A DNA stretch of 38,304 nucleotides from an uncultured Pelagibacteraceae bacterium (GCA_902569285.1 CACFTS010000007.1:1-38304), one strand, 5' to 3'. Positions 10,857 to 20,944 are shown, numbered from the stretch's first letter. The notes: a model not told the origin generated them from the sequence alone. Numbers and translations: made by a program.

Positions 10857-11457
10857 TTTTTAAATCCATAAGTGTTTTTCTGTTATTTTCAGGCTCATTA
10901 TTTGTTCTTCCTCTATAAGAACCCGGTTTAGGTGTTTCCCCTTTTAAAATTTTATCTAAAATTTTTAAAGTTTTTTCTTTATCAAGATCTTCGTAATAAT
11001 CATCATTAATTTGCATCATTGGAGCATTAACACAAGCACCAAGACATTCTACTTCCATCCAAGAACAAGTTTTTTTGCTTAATAACTCAGACTCGTTTTC
11101 TGATATTTTTTCTTTACATGCCTCAACTAACTTATTTGCACCTCTAATCATACATGGTGTTGTTGTGCAAACTTGAACAAAATATTTTCCTACAGGCGAT
11201 AAATTATACATTGTATAAAAAGTAGCAACTTCATAAACTTTTATGTAAGGCATATCTAAGAATTTTGCGATGTACTTCATTGCAGCTAACGGTATCCAAT
11301 TGTTATTTTGCTTTTGAGCTATATAAAGTAATGCCATTACTGCACTTTGCTGTTTACCTTTAGGATATTTGGCAATCATAATTTTTGCTGCCTCTAATGA
11401 AGAAGAATTAAATTCAAAGTTTTCTGGTTGATCTTTGGCTGGTCTTCGTAAACTCAT
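10849..11457 (-). CDS. nuoE: NADH-quinone oxidoreductase subunit E ([2Fe-2S])
   Basis: This 202-residue thioredoxin-like ferredoxin has the [2Fe-2S] ligands C97, C102, C138 and C142 ([11 protein letters not shown] and [10 protein letters not shown]). It holds cluster N1a next to FMN in the NADH-dehydrogenase module with NuoF. The C-terminal tail after about residue 175 is basic and contains a PGSYRGR segment of the kind seen in alphaproteobacterial NuoE. The start overlaps the nuoD stop by 4 bases (ATGA type). Confidence 0.96.
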   Translation of the reverse strand: MSLRRPAKDQPENFEFNSSSLEAAKIMIAKYPKGKQQSAVMALLYIAQKQNNNWIPLAAMKYIAKFLDMPYIKVYEVATFYTMYNLSPVGKYFVQVCTTTPCMIRGANKLVEACKEKISENESELLSKKTCSWMEVECLGACVNAPMMQINDDYYEDLDKEKTLKILDKILKGETPKPGSYRGRTNNEPENNRKTLMDLKNA

Positions 11458-12629
11458 CTATCCACCTCGCCAAAAACAATATCAAGAGATCCTAATACAG
11501 CAGGAACATCCGCTAACATATGACCTTTAATTAAATAGTTCATAGATTGCAAATGTGAAAATCCCGGTGCTCTAATTTTACATTTATATGGTTTGCTAGA
11601 ACCATCAGAAATTAAATAAACTCCAAATTCTCCTTTTGGAGCCTCGACTGCGGTATAAATTTCATCTTTTTGTACTCTGTATCCTTCGGTAAATAGTTTA
11701 AAGTGATGAATTAATGCTTCCATTGATTGTTTAATTTCCTTTTTTGGTGGCGGTGTTATTTTTCCATCAAAGCTTTTTATGGGACCTTTTTCCATTTTAG
11801 CTAAACATTGTTTTATAATAGAAACACTTTCTTTCATCTCTTCAATTCTACATAAATATCTATCATAACAATCACCATTTTTTCCAACCGGGATTTTAAA
11901 TTCTAATTGCTCATAACATTCATAAGGTTGAGATTTTCTAAGATCCCAAGCTATGCCAGATCCTCTAATCATCACACCACTAAAAGAATAATCTAATGCA
12001 TCATCTTTTGATACAATTCCAATATCAACATTTCTTTGTTTAAAAATTCTATTATCAGTTAATAAACTTTCTAAATCATTTATAACTTTAGGAAAACTCT
12101 CACAAAATGCAGCAATATCACTTTCTAAATCTGCAGGTAAATCTTGATGAACACCTCCTGTTCTAAAATAATTTGCATGTAATCTAGATCCAGAAGCTCT
12201 TTCATAAAAAGTCATCAACGTTTCTCTTTCTTCAAATCCCCACAATGAAGGTGTTAATGCACCAACATCTAAAGCTTGTGTAGTAACATTTAAAATATGA
12301 CTTAAAATCCTTCCAATTTCACAAAACATTACTCTTATATATTGAGCCCTTATTGGTACATCTATTTTTAAAATTTTCTCAATTGCTAAAGCAAAAGCAT
12401 GTTCTTGATTCATTGGCGCAACATAATCAAGACGATCAAAATATGGAACTGCTTGCATATATGTTTTATTCTCAATTAATTTTTCTGTCCCCCGATGTAA
12501 TAAACCTATGTGTGGATCAGCTTTTTCCACCACCTCTCCGTCTAATTCTAAAATAAGTCTTAGTACTCCATGTGCTGCAGGATGTTGAGGGCCAAAATTT
12601 AAATTTAAGTTTTTAATTTTTTTTGTCAT
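11454..12629 (-). CDS. nuoD: NADH-quinone oxidoreductase subunit D (49 kDa, quinone site)
   Basis: This subunit shapes the ubiquinone-binding pocket with NuoB. I start it at the ATG at 12629, giving [20 protein letters not shown] and 391 residues. An ATG 57 bases upstream is in frame, but it lies inside nuoC and would add 19 non-conserved residues. The quinone-site His20 (in AAHGVL) and Tyr69 (in RLDYVAP) are 49 residues apart, the same spacing as in well-studied homologues. The [19 protein letters not shown] segment is also conserved. It overlaps nuoC by 17 bases. Confidence 0.97.
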   Translation of the reverse strand: MTKKIKNLNLNFGPQHPAAHGVLRLILELDGEVVEKADPHIGLLHRGTEKLIENKTYMQAVPYFDRLDYVAPMNQEHAFALAIEKILKIDVPIRAQYIRVMFCEIGRILSHILNVTTQALDVGALTPSLWGFEERETLMTFYERASGSRLHANYFRTGGVHQDLPADLESDIAAFCESFPKVINDLESLLTDNRIFKQRNVDIGIVSKDDALDYSFSGVMIRGSGIAWDLRKSQPYECYEQLEFKIPVGKNGDCYDRYLCRIEEMKESVSIIKQCLAKMEKGPIKSFDGKITPPPKKEIKQSMEALIHHFKLFTEGYRVQKDEIYTAVEAPKGEFGVYLISDGSSKPYKCKIRAPGFSHLQSMNYLIKGHMLADVPAVLGSLDIVFGEVDR

Positions 12630-13218
12630 TAGAATCTGTTTGTTGTTTGATGTATTCTGTTCCTTCCCAAGGACTTTCATAGTCAAAATTTCTATAATTT
12701 TGCTCTAATTTTACTGATTCATTTATAACTTTTTTTTGTTCTTCGCTGTATCTTACTTCTGTATGACCCGTTAAAGGAAAATCTTTTCTTAATGGATGAC
12801 CTTCAAAACCATAATCTGTCAGTATTCTTCTTAAATCAGGATGATCTTTGAAATTTACTCCATACATATCAAAAACTTCTCTTTCCATCCAATTAGCAGA
12901 TGGAAAAATTGATGTTAAGGATGTAATGACTTCGCTTTCATTAATAAAATAACTTAAAATCATTCTTTGATTAAATTCATGACTTAAAAATAAATATACA
13001 ACTTTAAATCTTTGTGTTTGTTCAGGATAATCAACAACTGTAATATCTATAAGTTGCCTAAATTTTGTATCTTTATTTGTCTTAATAAATAAAGTTACAT
13101 CAATTAAATCATCTTTATTAATTTCAACATAAATTTGATTATGTTTAATTTCAGTTTTACTTATTTTTGTAGTTAATTCTGAATTAATTTTTTTTTCTAA
13201 ATCAATTAAATTTATCAT
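12613..13218 (-). CDS. nuoC: NADH-quinone oxidoreductase subunit C (30 kDa)
   Basis: This 201-residue structural subunit of the peripheral arm has the family signature near residue 112: [20 protein letters not shown] followed by [20 protein letters not shown]. It is separate from nuoD, unlike the nuoCD fusion of E. coli, which fits the alphaproteobacterial/mitochondrial arrangement. It lies one base after nuoB and overlaps nuoD by 17 bases. Confidence 0.96.
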   Translation of the reverse strand: MINLIDLEKKINSELTTKISKTEIKHNQIYVEINKDDLIDVTLFIKTNKDTKFRQLIDITVVDYPEQTQRFKVVYLFLSHEFNQRMILSYFINESEVITSLTSIFPSANWMEREVFDMYGVNFKDHPDLRRILTDYGFEGHPLRKDFPLTGHTEVRYSEEQKKVINESVKLEQNYRNFDYESPWEGTEYIKQQTDSNDKKN

Positions 13219-13219
13219 T

Positions 13220-13735
13220 TTATCTGTTCAATGATCCTTTATTTCTGATTTTTTTTTGTAATTGCATTATTCCATATAGTAAAGCCTCTGCTGATGGTGG
13301 ACACCCAGGTACATAAACATCTACAGGAACAATACGATCACATCCTCTAACGACAGAATATGAATAATGATAATAACCACCACCATTAGCACAACTGCCC
13401 ATAGAAATAACATATCTAGGTTCTGGCATTTGATCGTAAACTTTTCTTAATGCTGGTGCCATTTTATTTGTTAAAGTACCAGCAACAATCATTACATCTG
13501 ATTGTCTAGGTGATCCTCTTGGCGCTGCACCAAACCTTTCAAGATCATATCTTGGCATTGCAGTTTGCATCATTTCAACTGCGCAACAAGCAAGGCCAAA
13601 TGTCATCCAATGTAAAGAACCAGCTCTTGACCAATTTATTAAATTATCTAATGAAGTTGTAATAAAACCATCTCTGCTAAAATCTTTAGCTAATATTTTA
13701 AATTCGTCTGGAACTTGATCTAACTTATTATTCAT
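13220..13735 (-). CDS. nuoB: NADH-quinone oxidoreductase subunit B (cluster N2)
   Basis: This 171-residue subunit binds cluster N2, the direct electron donor to ubiquinone. Ligands are the tandem C50-C51 ([10 protein letters not shown]), C115 (MGSCANGGG) and C145 (VPGCPPSAE), all present. It pairs with NuoD at the quinone site. It starts 12 bases after the nuoA stop. Length and motifs are typical. Confidence 0.97.
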   Translation of the reverse strand: MNNKLDQVPDEFKILAKDFSRDGFITTSLDNLINWSRAGSLHWMTFGLACCAVEMMQTAMPRYDLERFGAAPRGSPRQSDVMIVAGTLTNKMAPALRKVYDQMPEPRYVISMGSCANGGGYYHYSYSVVRGCDRIVPVDVYVPGCPPSAEALLYGIMQLQKKIRNKGSLNR

Positions 13736-13747
13736 TTAAATTTATAT

Positions 13748-14116
13748 TTATTCCCAATCTAAGGCACCTTTTTTCCATTCATAAATAAAACCAACAGTAA
13801 GTATAAATAAGAAAATCATCATTGAAGTAAAACCAAGAATGCCTAAGTTTCCTAATGAAATTGCCCAAGGAAACAAAAATGCAATTTCAAGGTCAAAAAT
13901 AATAAATAAAATAGCAACTAAATAAAATCTTACATCAAATTCCATTCTAGAATCTTCAAAAGGTTCAAATCCACATTCATATGCTGATAATTTTTCTGGA
14001 TCTGGATGTTTGGGAGATAAAATAAAATTAATAACAATGAATGCGCCACTTAACCCTAGTGCAATGATTAAGAACAAAATTATAGGTAAATAATCTTTTA
14101 AAAATTCCGCAGTCAT
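13748..14116 (-). CDS. nuoA: NADH-quinone oxidoreductase subunit A
   Basis: This 122-residue membrane protein has three helices, and the conserved loop [20 protein letters not shown] lies near residue 41. The acidic residues in [15 protein letters not shown] (near residue 74) are also conserved. It is the first gene of the nuo operon. The leader upstream (about 65 bases to the putative -10 region) contains no other ORF. No strong Shine-Dalgarno sequence is visible. Confidence 0.97.
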   Translation of the reverse strand: MTAEFLKDYLPIILFLIIALGLSGAFIVINFILSPKHPDPEKLSAYECGFEPFEDSRMEFDVRFYLVAILFIIFDLEIAFLFPWAISLGNLGILGFTSMMIFLFILTVGFIYEWKKGALDWE

Positions 14117-14175
14117 TATGGAAAATATATCATTTTTTGTAAGTTGATGAAGTGTAGATAGGTCGCGTTATTCAA

Positions 14176-14181
14176 AATATA
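14176..14181 (-). promoter_or_regulatory. Putative -10 element of the nuo operon promoter
   Basis: On the minus strand the hexamer TATATT lies about 60 bases before the nuoA ATG, downstream of the tRNA-Asp gene. At the expected -35 distance there is no TTGACA-like hexamer but rather the palindrome at 14192-14210, so an unaided sigma-70 promoter would be weak. Assignment by sequence only. Confidence 0.35.
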
Positions 14182-14191
14182 CACTACTATT

Positions 14192-14210
14192 AATAGCGAT
14201 TATCACTATT
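14192..14210. promoter_or_regulatory. 19-bp imperfect palindrome upstream of nuoA, possible Fur-type operator
   Basis: The plus-strand sequence AATAGCGATTATCACTATT reads almost the same on the other strand (AATAGTGATAATCGCTATT). The minus-strand version matches the classical Fur box GATAATGATAATCATTATC at 14 of 19 positions, including the central TGATAATC. It covers the -35 region of the putative nuo promoter, where a repressor would act. It could instead form a 7-bp RNA hairpin if transcription starts further upstream (for example read-through from the tRNAs). Confidence 0.35.
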
Positions 14211-14242
14211 AAAACGAATAAATTTTGATAAATGCTTTTAAG

Positions 14243-14319
14243 TGGCGGGAGTGAAGGGACTCGAACCCTCGACCTATCGCGTGACAGGCGATCGCTCTAA
14301 CCAACTGAGCTACACCCCC
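14243..14319 (-). tRNA. tRNA-Asp(GTC)
   Basis: On the minus strand a 77-base cloverleaf is visible. The acceptor GGGGGTG pairs with CACTCCC, with one G-U. The D arm is GCTCAGTTGGTTAGAGC, the anticodon loop CTGTCAC carries anticodon GTC, and the T arm is GAGGGTTCGAGTCCCTT. The 3' CCA is encoded (complement of 14243-14245). It follows tRNA-Val by 15 bases, so the two are probably one transcript. Confidence 0.95.
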
Positions 14320-14334
14320 ACTTAAAATCTTTTT

Positions 14335-14410
14335 TGGTGGGCAGTAAAGGACTCGAACCTTTGACCCCCTCGGTGTAAACGAGATGCTCTACCAACTGAG
14401 CTAACCGCCC
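14335..14410 (-). tRNA. tRNA-Val(TAC)
   Basis: This is a 76-base cloverleaf on the minus strand. The acceptor GGGCGGT pairs with ACTGCCC, the anticodon stem TCTCG pairs with CGAGG, and loop TTTACAC gives anticodon TAC. The T arm is AAAGGTTCGAGTCCTTT and CCA is encoded. It is the first gene of the tRNA-Val/tRNA-Asp pair in front of the nuo operon. Confidence 0.95.
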
Positions 14411-14424
14411 CAAAAAGATGCCTA

Positions 14425-14453
14425 CTAATACATCAAGGTTTAGATAATGTAAA
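14425..14453 (-). promoter_or_regulatory. Putative promoter of the tRNA-Val/tRNA-Asp unit
   Basis: On the minus strand TTTACA (14453-14448) and TATTAG (14430-14425) are separated by 17 bases. This places the start about 8 bases before the tRNA-Val 5' end. It lies in the short gap after lon. Sequence match only. Confidence 0.45.
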
Positions 14454-14460
14454 TTAATTA

Positions 14461-16839
14461 TTATTGAATACTAGCTTGAGATTTGTCATCTTTTTTTGAT
14501 ATGTCAACTTCAACCCATTCAGTCTTTTTAAGTTCTTTAGTTAATGCAATTTTTAAAACCTCATCTGCAAATTCAACTGGTGTAATTTTAATTTCATCAA
14601 TTATTTTTTTTGGCATATCAACTAAATCTTTTTCATTTTCTTTTGGAATTAAAACTTCTTTAATACCAGCTCTATGTGCTGCTAATAATTTTTCTTTCAA
14701 TCCACCAATTGGCAATACTTGTCCTGTTAAAGTAACTTCTCCAGTCATAGCTAAATCTCTTCTTGCTGGAATATTTGTTATAGAAGATACTATTGATGTA
14801 ACCATTCCTATACCTGCTGAAGGTCCATCTTTCGGTGTAGCTCCCTCTGGTACATGTATATGAAAATCTTTTTTCTCAAATAATGGTGGAATAATTCCAT
14901 ATTCTAAACATTTTGATCTAACAAATGATTTCGCAGCTTTGACTGATTCTTGCATAACATCACCTAATTTGCCTGTAATTTGCATTCTACCTTTGCCCGG
15001 CATAGTTACTGTTTCAATTTTTAAAATTTCACCACCATATTCTGTCCAAGCTAAACCTGTAACAATTCCAATTCTATCTTCATTTTCCAACTCTCCAAAT
15101 TTATATTTGGGCACACCTAGAAAATCAGCCAAATTTTTTATATTTATATTAACTTCATTTTCTTCACCAGATACAACTTTTTTTACAACTTTTCTTGCAA
15201 CTTTAGAAATTTCTCTTTCAAGATTTCTTACTCCTGATTCCTTTGTATAACTTCTAATAATTTCTTTAATTATATTATCGTTTAATTTCATTTCTTTGTC
15301 TTTAACACCATTATCTTTAATTTGTTTTGGTAATAAGAACTTATTTGCGATATTAATCTTTTCATCTTCTGTATAACCAGCCAATCGAATTACTTCCATT
15401 CTATCAAGTAATGGTGGAAGAATATTTAATGTGTTGGCTGTAGTAACAAACATTACATCAGATAAATCATAATCAACTTCTAAATAATGATCGTTAAAAT
15501 TAGTATTTTGTTCTGGATCTAAAGCCTCTAGCAAAGCTGAAGATGGATCACCTCTATAATCATTTCCAATTTTGTCTATTTCGTCTAATAAAATAAGAGG
15601 ATTTTTTGTTCCAGCTTTTTTCATCATTTGAATTATTTTTCCTGGTAAAGATCCAATATAAGTTCTTCTATGACCTCTTATTTCAGCTTCATCTCTCATG
15701 CCTCCAACTGACATTCTAACAAATTCGCGATTAGTTGCTTTTGCTATTGATTTACCTAAAGATGTTTTACCAACACCAGGAGGACCTACTAAACATAAAA
15801 TTGGTCCTTTAATTTTATCCATTCTTTTTTGAACAGCTAAAAATTCAATTATTCTCTCTTTTACTTTTTCTAAACCAAAATGATCTTTATCTAGAACTTT
15901 TAATGCTTTAGATAAATCTATATCTACTTCACTTTTCTTATGCCAAGGAAGTTCTATCATCCAGTCTAAATAATTTCTAACTACTGTTGCTTCAGCTGAC
16001 ATTGGACTCATATTTTTTAATTTTTTAAGTTCTTGTAAACATTTTTTTTCAACTTCTTTAGGCATCTTTGCTTTAAGAATAGATTTATTCAGGCTAGTGT
16101 TTTCATCTTTACCATCTTCAATTTCACCTAATTCTTTTTGGATAGCTTTTAATTGTTCATTTAAATAATATTCTCTTTGAGTTTTTTCCATTTGAGTTTT
16201 AACTCTGCCACGAATTCTTTTTTCAACACCAATGATACTTGTCTCATTTTCCATAATTTTGATTATTGCATTTAATCTTTTTTTAACATCTGCTGTCTCA
16301 AAAATTTGTTGTTTTTCAGAAATTGTAGCTGCTATATGTGATGCTATATTATCCGCAATTTGAGAAGGGTCTTTTAATTGTTTAATAGTATTTATTGTTT
16401 CATTTGAAATTTTTTTATTTATTGATGTAAGTTTCTCTAATCTTCTAACGGCAGTAACGGCTAAAGGGTATAAATCTTCATCTTTGTTAATTAAATCATT
16501 ATAGGTAGTAAAATCACAAGTAATAAATTTTTCATCATCTTTAAAATCTAATATTTTGACTCTTTTAACTCCCTCTATTAAAACTTTTACAGTACCGTCT
16601 GGTAATTTAAGAAGTTGAAGTATATTACCTTCACAACCATACATGAAAAGATCTGTTTTCTTTGGATCATCAATTTCTGAATTTTTTTGTGTAACTAAAA
16701 TAATTTTTTTATCTTTTTTCATCACTTCATTTAATGCTGATATAGATTTATCTCTTCCTACAAAAAGTGGAGTAACCATACTAGGAAAGACCACTATGTC
16801 CCTTAGTGGAAGTAATGGTAATGATATTCTAACGTCCAT
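14461..16839 (-). CDS. lon: ATP-dependent endopeptidase Lon
   Basis: This 792-residue AAA+ serine protease degrades misfolded and regulatory proteins in the cytoplasm. In order it shows an N-terminal substrate-recognition domain ([20 protein letters not shown] at the start), a coiled region at about 215-275, Walker A GPPGVGKT at residues 352-359, Walker B LILLDEID near 415-422, and the C-terminal protease domain. The catalytic pair is Ser674 ([11 protein letters not shown]) and Lys717 ([12 protein letters not shown]), with the 43-residue spacing of the family. It follows clpX by 61 bases on the same strand, so the ATP-dependent proteases are clustered. Nothing abnormal in length. Confidence 0.98.
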   Translation of the reverse strand: MDVRISLPLLPLRDIVVFPSMVTPLFVGRDKSISALNEVMKKDKKIILVTQKNSEIDDPKKTDLFMYGCEGNILQLLKLPDGTVKVLIEGVKRVKILDFKDDEKFITCDFTTYNDLINKDEDLYPLAVTAVRRLEKLTSINKKISNETINTIKQLKDPSQIADNIASHIAATISEKQQIFETADVKKRLNAIIKIMENETSIIGVEKRIRGRVKTQMEKTQREYYLNEQLKAIQKELGEIEDGKDENTSLNKSILKAKMPKEVEKKCLQELKKLKNMSPMSAEATVVRNYLDWMIELPWHKKSEVDIDLSKALKVLDKDHFGLEKVKERIIEFLAVQKRMDKIKGPILCLVGPPGVGKTSLGKSIAKATNREFVRMSVGGMRDEAEIRGHRRTYIGSLPGKIIQMMKKAGTKNPLILLDEIDKIGNDYRGDPSSALLEALDPEQNTNFNDHYLEVDYDLSDVMFVTTANTLNILPPLLDRMEVIRLAGYTEDEKINIANKFLLPKQIKDNGVKDKEMKLNDNIIKEIIRSYTKESGVRNLEREISKVARKVVKKVVSGEENEVNINIKNLADFLGVPKYKFGELENEDRIGIVTGLAWTEYGGEILKIETVTMPGKGRMQITGKLGDVMQESVKAAKSFVRSKCLEYGIIPPLFEKKDFHIHVPEGATPKDGPSAGIGMVTSIVSSITNIPARRDLAMTGEVTLTGQVLPIGGLKEKLLAAHRAGIKEVLIPKENEKDLVDMPKKIIDEIKITPVEFADEVLKIALTKELKKTEWVEVDISKKDDKSQASIQ

Positions 16840-16900
16840 GACCTTAAATATGGATATTATAATTTATATTGCAATACTTTTTTCTTATTTATTAATGTTA

Positions 16901-18169
16901 TTAAGCCGCTGAAGTCTTGCTTGATTTTGACTTATTATCATTTTTTGAATGAACTATTATTGGTTGAGACTGCCCTTTTACAGAAGACGCATCAACTATT
17001 ACCTCTTCTATATCATCTTGACTAGGTAAATTATACATTGTTTTAAGTAGAATATTTTCCAATATTGATCTTAAACCTCTTGCACCAGTTTTCTTCTTAA
17101 TTGCTTTAAGTGCTATTTCTTTTAAAGCATTATCTTTAAAAGTTAATTTAGCTCCATCAAGTTTAAATAATTCCTGATATTGTTTTGTAAGAGAGTTTTT
17201 TGGTTCTTGCAGTATCTTAATTAAAGATTTTTCATCTAAATCTTCTAAAGTCGCAATCATTGGTAATCGACCAATAAATTCTGGTATCAAACCATATCTT
17301 AACAAATCTTCAGGCTCCAAACCTTTCATCCATTCACCAGTTTTTTTATCCTGAGTATTTTTAACATCGGCTCCAAAACCAATTGAAGTTCCTTTATCTC
17401 TTTGAGATATAATCTTATCAAGTCCAGCAAATGCTCCACCACAAATAAATAAAATATTAGTTGTATCAACTTGTAAAAATTCTTGCTGTGGATGTTTTCT
17501 TCCTCCTTGAGGTGGTACACTAGCTATAGTTCCTTCCATAATTTTTAATAATGCTTGTTGAACTCCTTCTCCCGATACATCTCTAGTTATAGAAGGATTT
17601 TCTGATTTTCTACTAATTTTATCTACCTCATCAATATAAACTATTCCTCTTTGAGCTTTTTCTACATTGTAGTCAGCTGTTTGTAATAATTTAAGAATTA
17701 TATTTTCAACATCTTCACCGACATAACCTGCCTCAGTTAAAGTTGTTGCGTCAGCCATAGTAAAAGGTACATCAAGAATTCTTGCAAGGGTTTGGGCTAA
17801 TAAAGTTTTTCCACAACCAGTTGGACCAACTAAGAGAATATTAGACTTAGCAAGTTCAACATTTTTACTTGTTTTATTCTCATAATTTAATCTTTTGTAA
17901 TGATTATGAACTGCAACTGATAAAACTTTTTTAGCATGAGTTTGACCAATTACATAATCATCTAAAACTGAACAAATTTCTTTTGGTGATGGAAGGCCAT
18001 CTTGATGTTTTACAAAAGTATCCTTGCTCTCTTCTCTAATAATATCCATACATAGTTCTACACATTCATCACAAATGAAAACTGTAGGACCAGCTATAAG
18101 TTTTCTCACTTCATGTTGACTCTTTCCGCAGAAAGAACAGTACAAGATATTTTTATTATTAGTGTTCAT
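16901..18169 (-). CDS. clpX: ClpXP unfoldase subunit ClpX
   Basis: This 422-residue AAA+ unfoldase delivers substrates to ClpP. The N-terminal zinc-binding domain has C11/C14/C33/C36. Walker A is GPTGCGKT (115-122), and [11 protein letters not shown] near residue 176 is Walker B. Further on, [14 protein letters not shown] near residue 355 is the usual sensor-2 region. The ClpP-docking loop IGF is visible in TSIGFGADV. It lies 89 bases downstream of clpP and may also have its own promoter (TATAAT at 18201-18206). Confidence 0.98.
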   Translation of the reverse strand: MNTNNKNILYCSFCGKSQHEVRKLIAGPTVFICDECVELCMDIIREESKDTFVKHQDGLPSPKEICSVLDDYVIGQTHAKKVLSVAVHNHYKRLNYENKTSKNVELAKSNILLVGPTGCGKTLLAQTLARILDVPFTMADATTLTEAGYVGEDVENIILKLLQTADYNVEKAQRGIVYIDEVDKISRKSENPSITRDVSGEGVQQALLKIMEGTIASVPPQGGRKHPQQEFLQVDTTNILFICGGAFAGLDKIISQRDKGTSIGFGADVKNTQDKKTGEWMKGLEPEDLLRYGLIPEFIGRLPMIATLEDLDEKSLIKILQEPKNSLTKQYQELFKLDGAKLTFKDNALKEIALKAIKKKTGARGLRSILENILLKTMYNLPSQDDIEEVIVDASSVKGQSQPIIVHSKNDNKSKSSKTSAA

Positions 18170-18200
18170 AAAATTTATAACGAATCAATTGAAATACTTT

Positions 18201-18206
18201 ATTATA
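18201..18206 (-). promoter_or_regulatory. Putative -10 box in front of clpX
   Basis: The complement of ATTATA at 18201-18206 is a perfect TATAAT, 31 bases before the clpX start. The -35 region is not clear: a TTGATT lies only 13 bases upstream, and AAACTT lies at 17. It suggests that clpX can be transcribed apart from tig-clpP. Confidence 0.35.
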
Positions 18207-18258
18207 AATGACTCATACTAATCAAGTTTCGAATAAGATTATTTCAATATATTGTGTT

Positions 18259-18867
18259 TTAAGATCTTTTCTCTACTACTTCATCTACTAAACCAAAAGA
18301 TTTAGCGGCATCTGCAGTCATAAAATTATCTCTTTCCAATGCAGACTTAATTTCTTCAACTGATTTTCCTGTATGTTTAGAATAAATTTCATTCAATCTT
18401 TTTTTTAATGATAAAACTTCGTTTGCATGAATTTCTATATCTGTAGCTTGTCCTTGAAAACCTGCTGATGGTTGATGAACCATTATTCTAGAATTAGGTA
18501 ATGAAAATCTTTTCCCTTTAGTTCCGGCTGAAAGTAAAAAAGATCCCATTGAAGCAGCTTGACCAATACATAAAGTAGAAATATCAGGTTTTACATATTG
18601 TATCGTATCATAAATTCCTAAGCCGGCAGTAACTAGACCTCCGGGACTATTAATATATAGATAAATTTCTTTCTTAGGATCTTCTGCTTCTAAAAACAAA
18701 AGTTGTGCAGTTACTACAGAGGCAACGTTATCATTAATTTGACCTGTCAAAAAAATAATTCTCTCTTTTAACAATCTTGAATAAATATCATATGCACGTT
18801 CACCTTTATTTGATTGTTCAACAACCATGGGTACTAAAGTGCTCATATGTTCAGATATTTTATTCAT
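18259..18867 (-). CDS. clpP: ClpXP proteolytic subunit ClpP
   Basis: This 202-residue serine protease forms the tetradecameric ClpP barrel. The catalytic triad Ser106 (GQAASMGSF), His131 (IMVHQPSAG) and Asp180 has the 25 and 49 residue spacing of E. coli ClpP. The N-terminal propeptide region is short; an alternative start is the Met at residue 8. It lies between tig and clpX on the same strand, the order common in proteobacteria. Confidence 0.98.
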   Translation of the reverse strand: MNKISEHMSTLVPMVVEQSNKGERAYDIYSRLLKERIIFLTGQINDNVASVVTAQLLFLEAEDPKKEIYLYINSPGGLVTAGLGIYDTIQYVKPDISTLCIGQAASMGSFLLSAGTKGKRFSLPNSRIMVHQPSAGFQGQATDIEIHANEVLSLKKRLNEIYSKHTGKSVEEIKSALERDNFMTADAAKSFGLVDEVVEKRS

Positions 18868-18902
18868 AATAAGTTGATTCGTTTTACTTATACAACTTGA
18901 GA

Positions 18903-20336
18903 TTACTTTTTGCTAACTTTTTTTGATTTTTTGGCCGGTGATTTAGTTTTAATCAACTTTGGCTTAGCTTTTTTCACAGAAGATTTTTTAACTTCTACCT
19001 TTTTTTCAGGTTTTTTTTCATTTTTGTGATCGTGACTATGTTCTTGATTTTGAGATTGTTTTAAAATTTTCTCAGCTTCATCTTTTGAAATTTCTTTTTT
19101 ATTAGGTTTAGCTTTTTCTTTAATTAACTTTAAAATTTTATCTTCATAAACTGTTCCTCTTAAACTTGAAAGTGCTGATGGATTTTTTTGATAAAAATCC
19201 ATTACCATTTTTTCTTGTCCAGGCATCATTCTTATTTGTTTTTGAACTTCAGCTTGCAATTCTTGTTCTGTAACTTTAATTTGATTTTGTTCTCCAAACT
19301 CATTTAAAACCAAACCAACTCTAATTCTTTTTTTAGCAACTTCTTCAAAATCTTTTCTACTTTTTTTTACATCTTCATCTGACTTATTTTGAGAAAGAAT
19401 CTTAATTTCTTCTTCAATTAAATTTTCTGGTATTTCAGAAATTTTAAATTTTTCAATTTCTTTTAATATTTGATTTTTTGAAAGACTATCTAATGAATTT
19501 TTATATTCATCATTAATTTGTTTGGATATTAATGATTTCAGATCTTTTAAATCTTTAGCACCTAAATTTTTTGCAAACTCATCATTAATCTTTACTTCTT
19601 CAGGATTTTTAATTATAGAAATTTTACAATTAAATTTTGCTTTTTTATTTACCAAATCTTTTTCAGTAAAATTTTCAGGCAAAATAGCTTCTACTATTTT
19701 TTCATCTCCTTTTTTTACACCTAATAATTGCTTATCAAAGCCTTTTAAAAATAAATCTTTGCCTAAAGTTAATTGAGTATTTTTTCCTTCATTACCTTTA
19801 AAAGTTTTTTCATCTACAGTCGCTGTATAATCAAATATTACAAGATCACCTTCTTTGGCTTTTGTATCTGGTGTTGCTTCTTTAAAACTAGGTTGATTTT
19901 TTGCAATTTCTTTTATTCTTTTATCTGTTTCACTGTCATCTATTTTTACAGAATAGTCATCAAATTTTATATTTTCTATTGATTTAACTTCTATTTTAGG
20001 AAGTTCAGTAACTGATATAATATATTCTAAATCTTTATCTTCGCCATAAGTTTTAAGATCTAATTTTGGTTGACCAGCTGGTTTAATTTTATTTTCCTCT
20101 AAAGCTTTAGTACTTGTATCTTTTAAAACTTTATCTAATACATCTTTAAATACAGCTTTACCAAATTGTCTTTTCAAAATTTCTCTTGGAACTTTTCCTG
20201 GTCTAAAACCTTTTAAATTTACAGTTCCTTTGATTTCTTCATACTTCTTATCCATATAAGTATTCATAGTTTTTTTATCTATGAACACCTTAAGATCTTT
20301 GTTTAAACCTTTTTTATTTTCGACTGTAACTTTCAT
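18903..20336 (-). CDS. tig: Trigger factor (ribosome-associated chaperone/PPIase) with long basic C-terminal tail
   Basis: This is a 477-residue chaperone that binds the ribosome exit site and nascent chains. The ribosome-binding signature [17 protein letters not shown] is at about residues 43-60. The FKBP-type PPIase domain is at about 150-240 ([20 protein letters not shown]). The C-terminal chaperone arms span about 250-425. After these comes a tail of about 50 residues rich in Lys, Ser and Pro with a HSHDH patch, longer than in E. coli trigger factor (432 residues). The start codon is only 11 bases after the encoded CCA of tRNA-Leu(UAG), and no Shine-Dalgarno sequence is visible in that gap. 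First protein gene of the tig-clpP-clpX-lon block. Confidence 0.96.
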   Translation of the reverse strand: MKVTVENKKGLNKDLKVFIDKKTMNTYMDKKYEEIKGTVNLKGFRPGKVPREILKRQFGKAVFKDVLDKVLKDTSTKALEENKIKPAGQPKLDLKTYGEDKDLEYIISVTELPKIEVKSIENIKFDDYSVKIDDSETDKRIKEIAKNQPSFKEATPDTKAKEGDLVIFDYTATVDEKTFKGNEGKNTQLTLGKDLFLKGFDKQLLGVKKGDEKIVEAILPENFTEKDLVNKKAKFNCKISIIKNPEEVKINDEFAKNLGAKDLKDLKSLISKQINDEYKNSLDSLSKNQILKEIEKFKISEIPENLIEEEIKILSQNKSDEDVKKSRKDFEEVAKKRIRVGLVLNEFGEQNQIKVTEQELQAEVQKQIRMMPGQEKMVMDFYQKNPSALSSLRGTVYEDKILKLIKEKAKPNKKEISKDEAEKILKQSQNQEHSHDHKNEKKPEKKVEVKKSSVKKAKPKLIKTKSPAKKSKKVSKK

Positions 20337-20347
20337 AAATTGTTATA

Positions 20348-20432
20348 TGGTAGGGCGAAAAGGACTCGAACCTTCACAGATTGCTCTATTGGTTCCTAAG
20401 ACCAACGCGTCTACCAATTCCGCCATCGCCCC
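20348..20432 (-). tRNA. tRNA-Leu(TAG)
   Basis: This is an 85-base class II tRNA on the minus strand. The acceptor GGGGCGA pairs with TCGCCCT (terminal G-U). The anticodon stem TTGGT pairs with ACCAA around loop CTTAGGA, anticodon TAG. It has a variable arm, T arm GAAGGTTCGAGTCCTTT and an encoded CCA. It is followed after 11 bases by the tig start, so tRNA and chaperone mRNA are almost certainly one primary transcript. Confidence 0.95.
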
Positions 20433-20446
20433 ACAAATGTAGTGGT

Positions 20447-20475
20447 TTTATATATGATTGAACCTATTTGTCCAA
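20447..20475 (-). promoter_or_regulatory. Promoter of tRNA-Leu(UAG)-tig
   Basis: On the minus strand TTGGAC (20475-20470) and TATAAA (20452-20447) are separated by 17 bases. The start is predicted 6-8 bases before the tRNA 5' end. This is the only convincing promoter upstream of tig. Confidence 0.6.
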
Positions 20476-20484
20476 CGACAATTA

Positions 20485-20514
20485 TTGTAAATTATATTAA
20501 TTTTCCTTTATAAT
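20485..20514 (+). promoter_or_regulatory. Promoter of the DUF1289 gene, predicting a leaderless mRNA
   Basis: TTGTAA (20485-20490) and a perfect TATAAT (20509-20514) are separated by 18 bases. Transcription would start about 7 bases after the -10 box, at or within a base or two of the ATG at 20522. It is divergent from the tRNA-Leu-tig promoter. Confidence 0.5.
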
Positions 20515-20521
20515 ATTAAAT

Positions 20522-20773
20522 ATGATTGTTTCACCTTGCATTAGTATTTGTAAAACTGATCCGAAAACTGGGTATTGTTATGGTTGTGGACGAAGTAACG
20601 AAGAAAAAAAAATTTGGAAACTTGAAGAAACTAGTAATCAATGGAAAGAAGAAAATATTGAAACAATTAAAAAAAGATTAACTGGATGGCAATTAAAAAG
20701 TTTTGAAGAATCCTATACATATAAAATTAAAAATGGTATTTCTCTTTTTAAAAAAAATCTAAAAAATGAATAA
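20522..20773 (+). CDS. DUF1289 family small Fe-S-type protein
   Basis: This 83-residue protein begins with SPCISICKTDPKTGYCYGCG, the four-cysteine signature of DUF1289 (Cys at about residues 6, 10, 18 and 21), followed by a helical, lysine-rich half. The family is widespread in proteobacteria and is thought to bind a metal or Fe-S cluster; its role is not established. The ATG is chosen because the promoter lies directly upstream and the cysteine motif starts at residue 4. It overlaps the next small ORF by 8 bases. Confidence 0.85.
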   Translation: MIVSPCISICKTDPKTGYCYGCGRSNEEKKIWKLEETSNQWKEENIETIKKRLTGWQLKSFEESYTYKIKNGISLFKKNLKNE

Positions 20774-20939
20774 ATCCACAATTGTTATTATCATTTATGT
20801 TTTAGGCCTCATTTTTGGTGCTTTAGTTCTTGATATTTGGAGTGCAGAAACTAGTATAAAAAAGACTCTCTTGGGACTTGGCTGGACAGCTTTATTTTTA
20901 ATAGGGTTGTTTTTTTCAGAAAAAAATGAAAAAGAATAA
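20766..20939 (+). CDS. 57-residue two-helix membrane protein, unknown
   Basis: The ATG at 20766 lies inside the end of the DUF1289 gene and opens a frame of 57 codons to TAA at 20939. There are two hydrophobic segments (about residues 4-23, VIIIYVLGLIFGALVLDIW, and 34-51, LLGLGWTALFLIGLFF), separated by a short charged loop, with a polar EKNEKE end. The overlap with a conserved gene and the membrane pattern support a real small gene, probably translationally coupled. I do not recognise a family. Confidence 0.65.
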   Translation: MNKSTIVIIIYVLGLIFGALVLDIWSAETSIKKTLLGLGWTALFLIGLFFSEKNEKE

Positions 20940-20944
20940 ATTTA

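Noticed and set aside
14483..15250. Plus-strand open frames of 126 and 103 codons within lon
   Set aside because: Both are antisense shadows of the conserved Lon protease domain, Ser/Phe-rich with no recognisable domain.
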